Notes: a model not told the origin generated them from the sequence alone. Numbered from the stretch's first letter, positions 23,376-37,904 are shown. The stretch: 64,000 bases of DNA from Talpa occidentalis (GCF_014898055.3 NW_023603184.1:117046615-117110614), one strand, 5' to 3'. Translations and numbers: made by a program.

Positions 23376-24834
23376 TACCCACCTGAATACCATTTTGATT
23401 TCTTGGTTTCCTTTGATGCCTGGATTTACATTTTTCTTCTTCATTGATACCTGGTGCTTATTAAAATTTCCTTTCTTCTAAAATCTAAACGTTTTCTTTC
23501 AGTTATTCTAAAAGCTTATTCTTTTAGACCCTACTCCCTCATAAATATGCACGCAAAGATGAGGGCAGGCTTTGCTATGCCTTTTAATACCCAAAGAGGA
23601 AACTGGTGCAGGCAGGTCTACCTCACAATTGCAGGCAGCTCCTCTTTTTTTTGTGTGGAAACACAGTTCCCACAGGGGCTCCTAGTAAACATTGTGTAAA
23701 ACTATTTATTTTTTCCCCCAGTGGTGAATTCCATAGTCTTGGCTTAGAAAGAAGCAAATGGTCTATTGTAAAAATGATATCTGGGTACCTGGTCCCCAGG
23801 AATGGGCTGCCTGCTCAGGTGGGGCTAATTAACTCCTTCAGCAGAAATTGCACTGTAGCAGCGTAGGAAAAATATAATGTATGGCATAGTAATCTGGTGT
23901 CTTTGGAAATATAATTCATTTAAATCAGAGGAGTTTTATTTATCCCCACCTGGCAGTTTACATACTATGGTTTACCAGAGGAATTTTCCCAAAGTGACCA
24001 TCTTGTACCATGGCAATGAAACGAATAGGATAGAAGGAAAAATTAAGCATTTTGCTTTTCAAGACCAGTCTTTAAACCTCTCCCACAACACAATCCTAGC
24101 ATCACAGGGCCCTCTTGATTTCCATGTCAGTATTTAGAAGGGAAGCAGATGTGTGATAGCAAGTTGCCATTTTATTATTATTTTTTGGATCTGTAAATAC
24201 GTTTTCTTCTAGCTGGTTTATTTCTATTACCATTCAAGTACTATGGGATTTGATTTCATTTTGGTTTGGATTTTGGCCAGATGGTCTTTGACCTGGAGAG
24301 CCACAATGTATTAAGAGGTAGTAAAGATGTGTTCCTCCACATCTTGACTCACTGCTACTCTTTCAGTTCACTTTATTTTGATATAGAAATTGGCTAATGC
24401 TATACAAAGTTTCCCTTTCCTGGAATTCAGAGAGCAGCTTATTTATATGTAGATGTAGCTATATGACATTTTCAAATGCCATACATTTGCATATGAAGGT
24501 CTCTTTCTTCCCCTTTCTGTAAACAGTCTCAGCTATGACTTCCAAAGCAATATTTAAAATTATATTTTCTATACAGGTCTTTCTTTAAAATGTTTTTTAA
24601 AAACCTAATAGAAATAAAAGAAATTAAACCCTCAAACTGGAATCCATTTTGGGGGGATGAAAATTAATATATATTTATTAGCAATTTCTGTTTCTTTACA
24701 TTAGAAGTTTTATAAAATGATAAAAATATTATTATGGACAGAATTTCTTAAGAAGAAAGCAAAAGTGACATTAATTTGATATGGAGCTGCCTTTAAAAAT
24801 TAATGTAGTTTGATTGCTATCGAGATGACATTCA

Positions 24835-25110
24835 GTCTTATTTATTCTATGAATAATTATTGAGTGTCTACTACATGGCCGTCTTTTTTTTCCAGGCACT
24901 GCAATTAAATTGGGGAACAGGACAAATCTCCTGTCCTCATGAAGTTTATATTATAACAAAAAAGACAGAAAATAAAAGGTAAAAACACAAATGCATAAAT
25001 AAAATTCTGCTCTCATTCAACACTGTAAAGAAAATCAAATAGTATTAGCAGAGAAAATTCAGGGGGTGCAGGAGGATATTAGGTCAAGTGATCAAGCAAT
25101 TTTTCTCCTC
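24835..25110 (-). mobile_element. L2 remnant
   Basis: ATTATTGAGTGTCTACTACA, CCAGGCACTG, and CTCCTGTCCTCATGAAGTTT match the antisense L2 3' end. Confidence 0.6.
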
Positions 25111-25399
25111 AATGGTGAGAAGGGTCCAGCTATTAGAAGATAAGAGGACATGCATCTTTAAGAGATAAAAAATGCCAGGGCAAATAGAAAGCTTTAAACA
25201 TAACCATACAGGAAAAAAAAAATTGCTAAAGAAAAGCATTTTAAAACACAACTCTCAAAGTGAAATGATCATTTATTTCACATTGGAGTTCCTAGTAACA
25301 CGAAGAGAAGGGAAGGAAGAACACAAAGGAGGCAAATTACTGAGTGTTTCCAGTTGGTTCCAGAGTTCCTTATTATGACTCCACTGTTCCCTAGGAATT

Positions 25400-26265
25400 T
25401 ACTCTTGGTTGCCTGCTTTTTCCTCTACCTGAGGTCCTAGCCTGTTTCTACTTGATGTGATAATGACCACATCATTATTTTCATCTCCATTTTTCTCCAA
25501 ACTTCCAGCCCCATTTATTCATTTCTATGTTGATGTCCTCAAACAAAACAGGTAAAAAATGAACTCAATATTCTGGTCTTCTTTATACTGTTTTCCTTAC
25601 CTTGGAGAATGGAGCTATCATTCATCTAGGCAGCCAAGCAAGGGACCTTGACATTTTTTTTGATTCTCCTCTTCTCTTGTCGTTCATATCCAGTCAAGTA
25701 GCAAATATGGTTACCTATTAGCTCCTAAATCGACTCCAAATTTGTTTCTTTTTCTCTGCTGCCTCACCATCAATACATTCATATATCATTGTCTTCGTTT
25801 GGTTAATACCACATTCTCCTAACCCATCTTGCCTAGTGTTTCTCCCCTCTCTAACCTCTTCTTCCATTTTGCTACAGAGGTTTGCTTTTTTAATAAAAGA
25901 TACATGACACCATTTAAGATACCTCAATGGCCTCCTAGTGAGCAGAGGGTAAACTTCAATTTTACTTGCAAATGAGGAAGGAACCATGATTGAAATTCCA
26001 CTCCACTACTCCGGATTTAACCCTATTTTTCTCCTTCCTCATCCCATATTTCAGTCATTCCAAACAACTTTCTATCCCCTAAAAATGTCCACTTATCCAA
26101 GTCTTTCTGCCTTTTCAAATGCTGTTCCCTCTGTTTATAATGCTCTTTTCCCTTCTCTGCCAAATAAACAGAAGGCAAAAATCACCTTGTCTGAACAACT
26201 CTGACTTCACTTATTGCCAGTCATAGTTACTCCATCAGGTTGAATCTCTGCTGTATTATATAAGA
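25400..26265 (+). mobile_element. L2 remnant
   Basis: CTCAATGGCCTCCTAGTGAG and TTTCAAATGCTGTTCCCTCT-like segments match the sense L2 3' region. The upstream part (25400-25900) is more doubtful. Confidence 0.5.
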
Positions 26266-26415
26266 ACCTCTGCACTGCACTTTCCTCATTTCTAAAAAGG
26301 TCTCATTATTCCAACTCACCAGGCAAGTTGTGAAGAGATGAGATAACAGGTTGTGAATATAAAATGCACGACACAAAGCAAATTAAAAATATATGTGACT
26401 TCTATTATTTTATTT
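26265..26415 (+). mobile_element. MIR remnant
   Basis: TTTCCTCATTTCTAAAAAGG and AGAGATGAGATAACAGGTTG fit the sense MIR 3' half. Confidence 0.55.
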
Positions 26416-26648
26416 CTGTTTCAGCACTATTAAATGCTTCATTTTCTATTTGCTGTAAAAAAGTTATTTAGATAATCATCATTTAATGTAAGCATGTTTG
26501 TTAGATTACCATGCCTCTCTGAATTAAATGAGGCTTTGCTATAGTTTTCCTTTGAATTTCCTAAAAATCAAAACAAGTATGACCAGTGTCAGTAAGAAAT
26601 GGCTCAAGCCCCAGAATAAGTTCATTCATTTAAAAACTATGAACCCAA

Positions 26649-26954
26649 GGCCTCCCCGGTGGCGCAGTGGTTGAGCACTGGGCTGCGAAGCTGCCTGCAG
26701 TCTCTGCAGCACCGGTTCAATCCCAGGCATCCGGGAGAGGGTCCCACATGGCGCACAGGGCGAGGGTCCCACATGGCGCACAGACCTCTCCTGTCGTGCC
26801 CGCTGCTCCCCTCAGCAGTGTCTTCCATCCCTCTGCCTGTTCTGTTCCCCGCTCTGGCTCTGGTGAATTCTCTCACCCTCCCGCGCTTCTGACTGTACCC
26901 AGTGCTTGTATAAATAAATAAATAAATCTTTAAAAAGTAAAATAAAATAAAATA
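26649..26954 (+). mobile_element. tRNA-derived SINE, copy 7, intact promoter boxes
   Basis: This is the best-preserved head in the window. It has GGCCTCCCCGGTGGCGCAG with A box GGCGCAGTGG, and B box GGTTCAATCCC about 50 bp later. A 25-bp stretch after the B box is duplicated. The tail is TAAATAAATAAATAAATCTTT followed by AAAATA units. The flanks AAAAACTATGAACCCAA (26632-26648 and 26955-26971) are a perfect 17-bp target-site duplication. Confidence 0.96.
26737..26783 (+). repeat. 25-bp tandem duplication in SINE copy 7
   Basis: GAGGGTCCCACATGGCGCA occurs at 26737 and again at 26762, a period of 25 bp, both followed by CAG. It lies just downstream of the B box. Confidence 0.92.
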
Positions 26955-27429
26955 AAAACTATGAACCCAAATCATAATCTCTCTAAACCACTTCATCTTC
27001 TCCAAGTGACTTTTGTGGGTCTCAGGTTGTTTTGTGATAGGTGCCACTTTAAAGTCCTGGATGCCACCTGTCCAAGACATTTTATTTAAAGGGTTTCATA
27101 GTTAAACTTACATCACTTAATCATATCTGAAAATAACTGGCATTTTTGTAGGTTTAGAATTTACCATTTTAATGAGATTGGGTAACAATGTGGACTACAA
27201 CAAGAATGATTCCAAAGAGACATGCTACTAATTTGCTAGTCATTTTCAAGGTTTAACATTTTTATGCAAATATTGGCCAAAGTCATTGTTAGCCAAGACT
27301 GAGCACTCCAGTCTGTGGCTTTTATATTCCTTCACAGTATAGGGACAGCATGTTGCATATATAATGCATGATACAAAATAATAAAAAATAAATGTGATTT
27401 CCAATTATGAGACAGTGATCTGGAACAGA

Positions 27430-27560
27430 TATTGAGATCACCTATCTGAGACCTACAATTTACAGGTAAGAAAAGCAAAGGTTCAGGAGGTCATGGTCAA
27501 CTGCAGGACCTAACATGGGGCTCCCTAGAGACTAATACACACACTACCCACAATCAAGGA
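27430..27560 (-). mobile_element. Possible MIR remnant
   Basis: ATTTACAGGTAAGAAAAGCA-AAGGTTCAGGAGGTCATGG resembles the antisense MIR core. The match is weak. Confidence 0.4.
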
Positions 27561-30500
27561 TGCACTAAATCCTAGCTCTAAGATTTTTCCACCTACATGG
27601 AAATGTCTTTATTATTCAACGTTACTAGAACCCATTTCACAGATGTTACCAGAAGATAAAGCAGGTATAAGGGGGAAAAAACAAGGATGGTAAAGAAAAA
27701 ATTATACTAATATAAAAATTGCCTTACATGTAAAATAAAAATTTTAAAATGATTTGAGATTAGTAAAAAAATTTGACTAATTGAATCTAGTTTTATAGAT
27801 TATGACTTTTATACTAGTAATAGGTAGGATCTACCTATTATTTAGGTATCTGATGCTGAATCATATTTTCCTATCAAAATTTCTACATAATTTCTAATTT
27901 TGCATAGGGCACAATATTCTTAGGCATTTGAGTATTGATAACATTATCAGAATATCTTTTCATTAACCCCTTAGTTTTAAGTTTAGTTTCACTTGTAAAG
28001 TGTGCTTTTAACCCCTGGGAACCATGCTCCAAGACAGAAATATTGTGGCATCTATATAGAAATTGATTAGAAGCTGGAATTCATTTCCCCCAAATTAGAG
28101 GAAGGTGGAAATTGCAGTACACACAGGGACCCCCATGTCTGCATTTTCCATTACCAGTGGGGGAACACTGAACATAGCAAAATTTTGATATGAACTTTGG
28201 TCTATAGTAGGATTCCATTAGACTACTCTATATTTGACAGCTTCAAAAACATCTTACATCCTAATGCACTAAAAACACAATGCAAAAGGAGAATGACCAG
28301 TAATAGACATGGGATAGCAGGATAATAAGACAAATTGGATGAACTGACAGGCAGGTGATGAATAATTTTAACATGACCCTAAAAATAGTGAAGGGATGTT
28401 TGCACATTGACACTTTTCTAAAGGCAGATGGATATGCATGACCTGAGTTTCTAGACAGGTGTCAGGAATATTGATGGTTGGTATGGGAGTGATCATTTTC
28501 TTGGCACTGTTGCAGTAGACAGTTTGCATGATTAATGATGCATCTTAGTCTTTTTTTCTCTCCCAGGGGCAGAAAGGGATATGAACCTTTGTCACCCCAA
28601 AAGAATGTAAGAATTCTGCCTGAAGGGCAAGGCAGGAGAGCTTTATTCACCTAAAAGCACCATTGTCTTTGGGAGGTGAAGAAGTAGTAGCAAAATATAT
28701 AAATGATCTTCACATATGAGAAGACGGTGCCTGGTAGGATTATTATAATATGATTCTTATTAACAGGACTCCACCCCAGGGCCTAGAAGCCTAGCACAGA
28801 TCTGAAGTGTAGAGTGCAGAAAGCCTGGGCTCTGACAAAAGCGAATGTGAACTGTGGCTTTGGGATGGATCCAATCACATACAATATTTGAGTGGATACT
28901 GAGAAACATTCAAAAGAAACAGTACAAGACCAAGGCAGGAAATAAGAGGTGAGATCATCTTCCTAATGTTTATATTCATTTCAAGTTTTTAGAGAACAAT
29001 TTTCTGATTCAAATCAATTCAATATTGTTTTTAAATGCTGAAGCTAGTAAGAGAGGACTTTCTTTTCCAAGAATAATACTGTTTGCTCAGGTTTTAAAAT
29101 GTCACATAGAGCAGTGAATGAACTATGCTATTTCAAGGCTCAAAATTAAATACAATATAATTATAGTTTGGTTTGTAGATATATTCTGCTAAACCCTGAG
29201 CAGTCCATCTACTAAAAATATTATGGTAAGTAAAGGTAATGTAAGCTATGGAAGTAAATGACAAAAAGCTTCTTTCTTTTTTTTTCCCCCAGAAGGAATA
29301 AAAGACAATCATGAAAATCAAGTATCAATTAGAAAAGTTGCTTAATTAGAAGAAGACACTTTCTTTTATATATTAAGGGTTATTAAGTGATAGATTAGAT
29401 GATCAAGAAAACTTAGGCAGTCTTGTTCCCCTTAGAAGTTGGAATACAGAATAGAGGCTCATTTATATGAGAGGAAGGGGTGAGAATTTAATCTTTATGA
29501 ATACAAGTGACTAGATGATTTATTTCATTATTTCCTCTTTACCCAAAGAGAAGACAAGAGCTACAACAACAACAAAAATCCCTCCTTTCCTGCTTCTAGA
29601 AAGGTTTATGCTTATATTTACTGATGAAATTCTCAATAGTCAAAAATGTGGGAATGATGTAATCTGTCCTGTCTGAAATTCAAGATTTTTAACATAATTT
29701 TAACTGGCATACTGCTACATTCAAGTTCTACAATAAGTTTTCTTAACATGGCTAAATAATATTACCTTAGACTACTATAATTTTTACTCAAATTCTGAAA
29801 CATTCTATACATGTTGAATACAATAAATTCTTCCATTACTTAGAAATGCATAGAAAGGGAAAAATCATTGTAACAATATGAATAGTTGCCCCAAATAGCT
29901 CTGTACTTTTGGAAAATGGAGCTTGAACAAGACTTACTTACCCTAATCAGTGGGGAACAGAACTACCTGGGCATATATTTAATGCCTTATACATAGTCAA
30001 GAAAAAAGATTTAGTTCAACAGGCTTGCCATCTATTTTTTAATATCATGCAATTAATATACCTATACACAGAAATGGGAAAATGAGAAATCTAAAATCTA
30101 AAACACTTTCAGTTTGAATTTTGTTAAAATCAGATTAAATTATGCTATTCAAATTAAATTATTTCAATCTCAAAAGGAACTAAAACTTTGACAAGAATTG
30201 ATTAGACTCTGCCCAAAATAGTTGATTATAACTACCTCTCACAAAGAGCTTTATTTCTAAAAGATGAGAAAATGATAGAAAAGATATAATTTTCATTATA
30301 AAGACTCTCTGAGAGGTTAGCAGATATCCCCAGATTCTATAACGTTTGTAAATTAACAGCTGAGTTAGAATCTAGGTCTTTTGACAATCTGTTTTTGTGT
30401 TTTCCACAGAATCAAAACACTTCAGTAGGGACTTAACAAACTATATACAGAATAACTTTCAACAAATACATTACAGATAACTATACATTATTTCCATTAT

Positions 30501-33500
30501 AAATACCAGAAAGATTTACCTGAATGTTTTCTTTTAATGAGTGACTTTTGAAATTAGTATAGATGAAACTAGTATAGATGAAAAAATATGGTCCTACCTT
30601 CTTGGGATAGTGTGTTACCCACAAGGACATAACAAGTTTTTTCAAAATATTAGCACAAATCTTCCAGACAATTTATTTACCAACTCCTCCTTAGATATTT
30701 TTCCCCAGTAAAAAAAGCCAATGTACACATGCTGTATGAATAGGTAGTAGGGTAATCTAAGGCAGGAAATAGCAGTGCTGTGAAAGTTATTCATTTGTTT
30801 CAATGCTAAAGTAATTACTGTAGGAAAGACTTATTCATTTATCATTTCCTGTTGTCTTTGCTATTTTTTCAAGTTGTCTTTTTAAACAAATATCCTCATT
30901 GTCCTTGTTGCAAAACCAATAACTTTATTTCACTAGGTATGACAGCAAACCGATGCAGCAAGGTTTATTCCTCATTCCCAGGAGTATCTCGGCTGGGGAG
31001 TCACTAAACAGTATGACACCTTGGTGTCCTTCTCTAAGGAAGGCGACATGTACACTAAGTTGCCATTTAAGAGACATTTTTCAGGTTCTCTCTTTCAGTG
31101 ATGAAGGTTGCCTTGAAAACCTGAGTTCTAATGCCATGTCAAATACTTTGTTCTATGAACAATATAATACTTTCAATCTTGAGAATTGTTATTGGACACT
31201 TTAATAGAATTAGGCAGTTGTCGTTTTAAATATATTCTCTGAAAGCAAAGTTTACAAAGATTTATACTATGGAACTGCCAGATAGTAAAAATGGAGCTTT
31301 GAAATGGTTGCTACAGCTACCTCAAAAAACATCATTAAGGATCATTCAAACCAGCAGTGTCTGGATTAGCAATGTAGTCAAAATTTTTAAGGAGTAGATA
31401 ATATAAATTTAAAAAATGAGACACAGCTTTGAATAGAATCAAAGAATGGACAGGTTATTAAATATTAGTTAGGATACTAAACTAAATCAGGAGAAAGACA
31501 ATTACGAGATTTTCTTCAACAACTTATGGTAAGTAAAGGTATAACTCCCTTTTCAGCTAGATGGATTTTTATCATTCTGATAAGCCTTTTCAGAAACAGA
31601 TATTCACTGTTATTTGTGAAAACTTAAAGGATGTTTCTATTTATGGGACAACTCTAAATAGAACTATCACTTTTCTTTTTTTTAAAGAGAGTGTATGCTT
31701 GAAGCTGTGATATGAAAAGAAACTTGAACTAAGCCAAAGATCCTTGTTCTGGAACTGTATCTCCTTTCGGGGCACAGGAGAACTGAGAAATGATTAGGAA
31801 GTCCAGTTTGGGACTCCATACTACTACATAATTTCTAGAAACCACTTAATATATACTTTCCCGTAATTTCTAATACCATAAAACAGGTATTCAAACCTTG
31901 TCACTATTAGTATTCTAGCTAGATAATTCTTTTTTGTGAGGACTTGTCCTATGTATTGTAGGACATTTATTAGTATCCCTAGTCTCCACTCATTAGCAAT
32001 TGATAGCACCCCTCACTCCCACATGATAACAATTTCTCCAGATATTGCCAAGTGTCAACTCAGTTGAGAATCACTATCAATAATGGTCAACAACTTTCCT
32101 TGGAATTATGCTTTCTGAACTAAAGTTATATACTTGGTTGCACAATCTGAAATCCAGAGAGAGATCATTATAATCTAATCTTATTTTCAAATTTTACTGA
32201 CAGGAAAATTTAGGTTTTTGTGGGTTAAATACCTATTTAAATTTTGATGAGTTCTCTTTGAATAGGGATGAGACTTGGATTATTCCTATTCCAGGATCTC
32301 TTTTGAAAAAAATATTTTTTGCTTTAAAATTCAAATGATGTTAAGAAATAAATATGACTACCCTTATCGTTAGAGAATAGTCTTGTGGAGAATCCAAAAG
32401 ATAGACAACACACATATAATTTCTAATTGATTTTGGAAGGAGCTAGTGATCCAGTTCCAGTAGTATTATTTTCCTGATGATTATTATAATGATAATGATG
32501 ATAATCATGATTATTATGAAGATGACAGTGGTTTTCTTCAAATAATATTATGGTGCTATCATTCCTAAGTACATACCAACTCATGGATAAGATGGACAGC
32601 TAAGAAACATGCTAAATCACAGAAAGCAGCCAACTTGAATGTTAGAATGCACTCTTCATAAACTGCTTTGATAAGTGAGAGTTAATAGTTGCTTGTCATT
32701 GTTGATGAGGTGCTATGTTTACTATTAATTGACAAATAGAAGACAACAAGGGCACCTTATTAAAACTACCTTACAAATAAGTTTACTTGGCCTGCCTGAT
32801 GGGTCTTCCTCAGAAAAATCAGAAATCAGGAACAAAGCCATTCATGCCACTAAGGGGAAGGGTGAGTGACTGGGAGTGTGAAGGAAGGAATGGGATTTGC
32901 TCAGAAATTATGTAAAAAGACTGGAAACCTTCAACCTCCTTGTGATGCTTTAAATAAGCAGAAAATAAATAGGAAAGAAAACCCAATGGTGCAAGATTTG
33001 AAGAATAATTGTGGCAGTACATGAACAGTCAATCTGCAGAAGTGAATTTGGATGTGTACTGCCTAACAAAACACTAATTGCATGTTGGTTTAGAATAATA
33101 AGAATAATTCAGAAACAAAAATTCAGACAATGAAGATTCACACAAGTCAATAGTGTTAGTACAAGCACTAACCATGGGAAGGGGCCCTGGTAAAAGGCAT
33201 CTATTACCTGTCCTGATTCAAGGGTAGGATTATCCTTATTGCATAGACATTTGCATCAGACTATCTTAGTTTGATGCCTTAAACAAGTGAAGAATATATG
33301 CTCTATTCACATTCACTAAGTGCCCTCATTATAATTGGGCTCCACAGAGAATTCAACTGTAAGAAGAGAATGTACTGGTCAGAAGACGTAAGTCCTCTAA
33401 GTAACTCTTGTCATCACAAATCAATAGGCAAGCATTGAGTTTGGTTAATTTGAGTTCACCACTGAGTAACAACTTATGCTCTGTGTGCCAGAAATTTAGA

Positions 33501-34596
33501 TTTCTGAGTCTACAAGTTCATTTTTATTATGAATTATTCAATATCCAATATTCACCTGGTCCCAGTTATCCATCCTCCCCACCAAACCATTATGTCCATG
33601 ACATTGTTGCCCTTCTTGTTTCTCACCCTTGACTAAAGCTATTTCTCTGCCCCCGACTTCCAACAACTTCCCATAGTTCACTAGGCGCTGGGATCCATAA
33701 TTGGCATATGTCTTTTTATCTTCAGATAGCTCACTGATATCTCATTTTTCACCTTGTACACTGAAGCATTAGCTTTCCTTTAGAATTCAGAATCCCTTAA
33801 ACCTTCTCCTAAGCCTTCTCCCTTCTTGTATTTCTCCTACTCTTCTTTCTTATATCCCAAAACTCAGGGGGGGGATGGGGTATTGTCCTCTTTGTTTCTC
33901 ATTATTTCTAGGTTACTGGATCATCACTTCCCTTGATTCTTATCAGTGATTTCCATATACTGCTAAGCTTACATTTTGACTTATAATTTAGATTTTTCCT
34001 GACTCCATTGAGTTCAAACTAAAAGTCTAAGAATTTTCCAAATGAACAATAAGAGGGAAAAAGATAAAGCCTATGGAACAAATAACAATGTTTAGAAAGG
34101 TAATTTATCTGAGAGATTTTTAGTTTCACAGATATTTTAAAATATTTTTAGATCATTGTGTTTGTACACAGTCTCAGGTGTCAAGACTGAATTTTTCATG
34201 TACTTAATATTTTGGGTTCATATATTTGAACCATGTCATACTCATCAACAAAAACAGCAAAACGAAGTGTTCTGGAATTATTTTTGCAATTGTTTGAATT
34301 CTAGGTATTAGTTTTATGGAAAACAATGAATCTTAAAATTAAACAGAGCTTTTGAATATAGTCTAATTTTCTTCCAGTTTCACACATTATACCCATACTT
34401 ATACTATTTTTCCTAGGAATGGAAATAATATATTTAAGGTTAAAAGGTAAATTAAGTTGGAAAATATGTCACTTTAACTAGTGACATCCATATCTTTGAG
34501 CTCAAATAGCTTATTTCTCTTTTACAAGTAGAAACCTTTCCTTGATAATCAATTTTTGTTGAAAATGTTTCTTTTTGGCCTTGCTCTGCCTATTTA

Positions 34597-34598
<2 letters not shown>
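27560..34598. other. Unique AT-rich intron sequence
   Basis: I recognise no exon, SINE or LINE with confidence in this stretch. It contains a 14-bp perfect palindrome, ATAATCATGATTAT (32501-32514), within an imperfect GAT/ATT-rich run (about 32470-32530). Confidence 0.55.

Positions 34599-34637
<39 letters not shown>
34599..34637. repeat. (GT)n microsatellite
   Basis: About 19 uninterrupted GT units, the longest pure dinucleotide run in the window. Confidence 0.96.
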
Positions 34638-34638
<1 letters not shown>

Positions 34639-35044
34639 TGACTGAGGATGTGTGAATATTAAAATATTAACTTTTCTAAATGAAAATGATGTTTTTATAC
34701 CACAAATTAATTCTTATACCGCATTCCTGTTTTTTTACTTGTTATGTCCACATCACTAGGTCACTCATTATATAGGTTTCTTTTAAATAATAAATGTGTA
34801 AGTTCTTCCCACATATACCCTGGAGGTATAAATCACTAGTTTTAAAGGTCAAATAGAAAAGAAATATAAGTGATATCATGATCTTGCAGTTCTGTTAAAT
34901 GTTAGGTCCTCTTGCTAAATTTCTATTTGAATTCATGTTATAATAATTTGGTGATCATATTATTTTAAAGTAATCAAAAAAGTCATACATAAAATTATAT
35001 TGACTGGAGGAAAACTAAAAAATTGGCCATGTGAACATTTAAAT

Positions 35045-35110
35045 ATAACAATGTGCTGATGACTTATATATGCTAGGTACTCAATAAATATTTCTTTATA
35101 GATGAATTAA
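35045..35110 (+). mobile_element. Short L2 or MIR 3' end
   Basis: ATGCTAGGTACTCAATAAAT-ATTTCTTTATAGATGAATT is the sense 3' end shared by L2/MIR. Confidence 0.5.
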
Positions 35111-35334
35111 AAAGCCAGCCAAAGGCTTTGTAAGTTTGTTATGTAACTTGGGAAGCAAAACAAAACATATATAGATATAAAACTTCTGCAATTGTATGAG
35201 CTCATAAAAAGAGAATATATGCACAAAAAGTCTGAATATATATTATGATAATGGACCTTACCCTTATGATGTGTTATCTTTCCCATAAAAATAAATTTGT
35301 TTCAACTGTCAGGCCAAAAGGAAAATAGTAACAA

Positions 35335-35505
35335 TACCTAGCTTACTAGATATTTGTAATGCCTTAAATAATGTCTTTTAATTCAAACTCCCACCATATG
35401 GAAATAGCTTATTATCTCCACTGAGCAGACGAAGACTCAGAAGGTCAACAAATTGACTCAAGGTTAGATAATTAATAATCGAAAAGTCAGTGTTTGAACT
35501 TAGCC
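35335..35505 (-). mobile_element. MIR remnant
   Basis: TTATTATCTCCACTGAGCAG-ACGAAGACTCAGAAGGTCAA and GTCAGTGTTTGAACTTAGCC follow the antisense MIR order. Confidence 0.65.
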
Positions 35506-36829
35506 TTGCCTGATTTCATGATGTTAGTTAATAAAACTGGCTGCCAAATCTTTATGGAAGAGATAAGTAGATAAGTAACTCCTGAAGGTGAACAATTTGC
35601 TTCAGAAAGGACAATTTCAAATAGGAAAAAATACACATAAATGTTGCAGGATGCATTTATGAACTGGGGCATAAACACAAAGTTTTTTGGAGTGTCTACA
35701 AGGCCCAAGGCAACTCTTCAGTAGAAAACCTTCATCTGTATTGCAAATACTATTTCTATGTTTATCTATAACCATGAACATAACATAATATTACAGATGA
35801 CTGGCTACATGATTTTATGGGGAAAACAATGAAAGCACAGAAGTTCAAGAGAGCAGGAAAAATCATGAGTTAGAGTTCATAGAAAGCTTTATAAATTTTG
35901 CAGCTCTCTAATGCAAATCCCAGAGGGAAAAATACTTGAATTGAGACACTTTCCCTCAGAAATCTTGAGAAAATCTTGACATCTTAATTCATTTCCTTAG
36001 CTTAAATATTCTAGGCTAGTCTGGTGGCACTGTAATAGCCTGGGCAAACATTTTTATTTATTTCACTGTTGATACCAATATTTGTGCTACAAGCTGCTGC
36101 CTGCATTTGCTGCTATTTATTTATTTCCTACAGATCAAATTATTGGCCTAGACATAACATGCTTTCCGGTGAAGTGCTCCTTGTGTTCATGAGCAAATGG
36201 AAAAAGCTTCCATTTTAAATGTAGATTTTTGCCACATGACTGAATTAATTCACATTGTAAATATGATATGGAAACAGTTGATATTCCTGTCTGTATATGC
36301 ATCAAGGAAGAGCAATCAAGGCAAGTAGCATATAAGTCAAGCAAGTGTCCCATATTTCAAAATACTGTGCCCAATTCTATTTCTACCACTTAACTTCTCT
36401 CAGCCTTGATCTTATTTCCCATAGTATTTATCACTCTCTTTTACTGAGTTGACATTACAGAAAATAAGGCAATGTGAACGGATCTTTTTAAAACCAAAGT
36501 ATCACGCACACCTTTTCTATTAATGTAGTGTTACTTGGGAGCAAACACGTTCTCTTTAATTTCTCTTGTCTCTGAGGGGAAATAGGAAAATGAACAGAAT
36601 TCAAAAACCGAGCAATAGATAGCTGATAGGATTCTTATAAGATAGAGTCATACATTTGAAGAGAAAAGTAACACTTTGGAACCTCTTACAGCAATGCAGA
36701 CATCATGGAGAAACATTTTTTGAATCTGAACCTCCTAAGGGGTTAAACTTCAGGTGCAGAATAAGGCCCCAGGCCTCTAAAGGGGGGTTAGGTAGAGACA
36801 CTTTTCATCTGGTCACTCTTTATTCATAC

Positions 36830-37015
36830 TTTTGCTGGATCCTGGAATTAGAAATGATGGTTTTTAACCTTGGTTTCATCATGTACTCTTTTTACTTAAT
36901 CTCCCCAAACCTCCACTTCTCACCTGTCAAATGCATATAATATCTTCCTCACATTTCTGTTGTCAGGACCAAAAAAGACAAAATATGTGAAAAGCCTTCG
37001 TAAATTGCAATGGCT
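36830..37015 (+). mobile_element. Possible MIR remnant
   Basis: TAATCTCCCCAAACCTCCAC, TCACCTGTCAAATGCATATA-ATATCTTCCTCAC resembles the sense MIR core. The match is weak. Confidence 0.45.
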
Positions 37016-37904
37016 TCTATGGAGAGCAAGTTATTATGACAATTCACTTAGACTATCTAGATATCCTTTCAGGATGTCAGTTTCTCCTTAGTGTAGAAAA
37101 ATGGATTGATGGAATAAGAATGGATAGAATTTGGTTTCTAGGTGAATTTCTGATTTCTTTTTTTCATATTTCAAACCTGAGCTTAATATCTAATTTATTG
37201 TGTGTAGAGACAAGGGAGAGGTTTCTAAAGAGAATATTTCCTAGAAATTAATCCTCCCTTAATGTTTCAAGAAACCAACAGACCCCTTGTAAGGTGCAAC
37301 AAGTAAACCCATGAGGATACCACACTCAGAACTGGGGATCTAGCCTCCTTTACCTCCCCTGGAGATGACTTTAGATATACCTTCCTCTTGAATAGCTAAT
37401 AAAATACATTCCTCCTATACATACTGTAATCTAACATCTTTATCTTTACTGAGACTTTCTGACTGATCTCTTATTCAGTTCCTGCTGTACCTGAGGCTAC
37501 AAGAGGAAATTAGCTGTACACACTGTCCCTCACAGCCATTTCCTTTAGTATTCTGTTATTTATTTATAATTTTTGCTAATTTGGAAATATACTTAAATAT
37601 ACTTAAATATAACTCATTACTTTGGACTGCCATAGGAACACTACCATTGAGTAATGTGATGATCTGGAATATTATCAAAAATTGGTTTTTAAAATCCCCA
37701 TTCATATAAAGGACCTCTTGGCATATTTTACAAAAATCATTGTTGAATATATTATCCCTTCCATGTTTTCCAGGGACAATACATAAAAAGATCTATACTA
37801 ATCATTTCCTTTAAAATTTAGCACTAGAGAAACTTTGTCTTTGAACTGATTATTTTCTATGAGATAATGAAAAGCTAAGCTCCATTTCAGCTGAGACCGA
37901 AGCC

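Noticed and set aside
26637..27080. 147-codon minus-strand frame
   Set aside because: It is mostly antisense SINE copy 7 with unrelated flank; no domain and no splice support.
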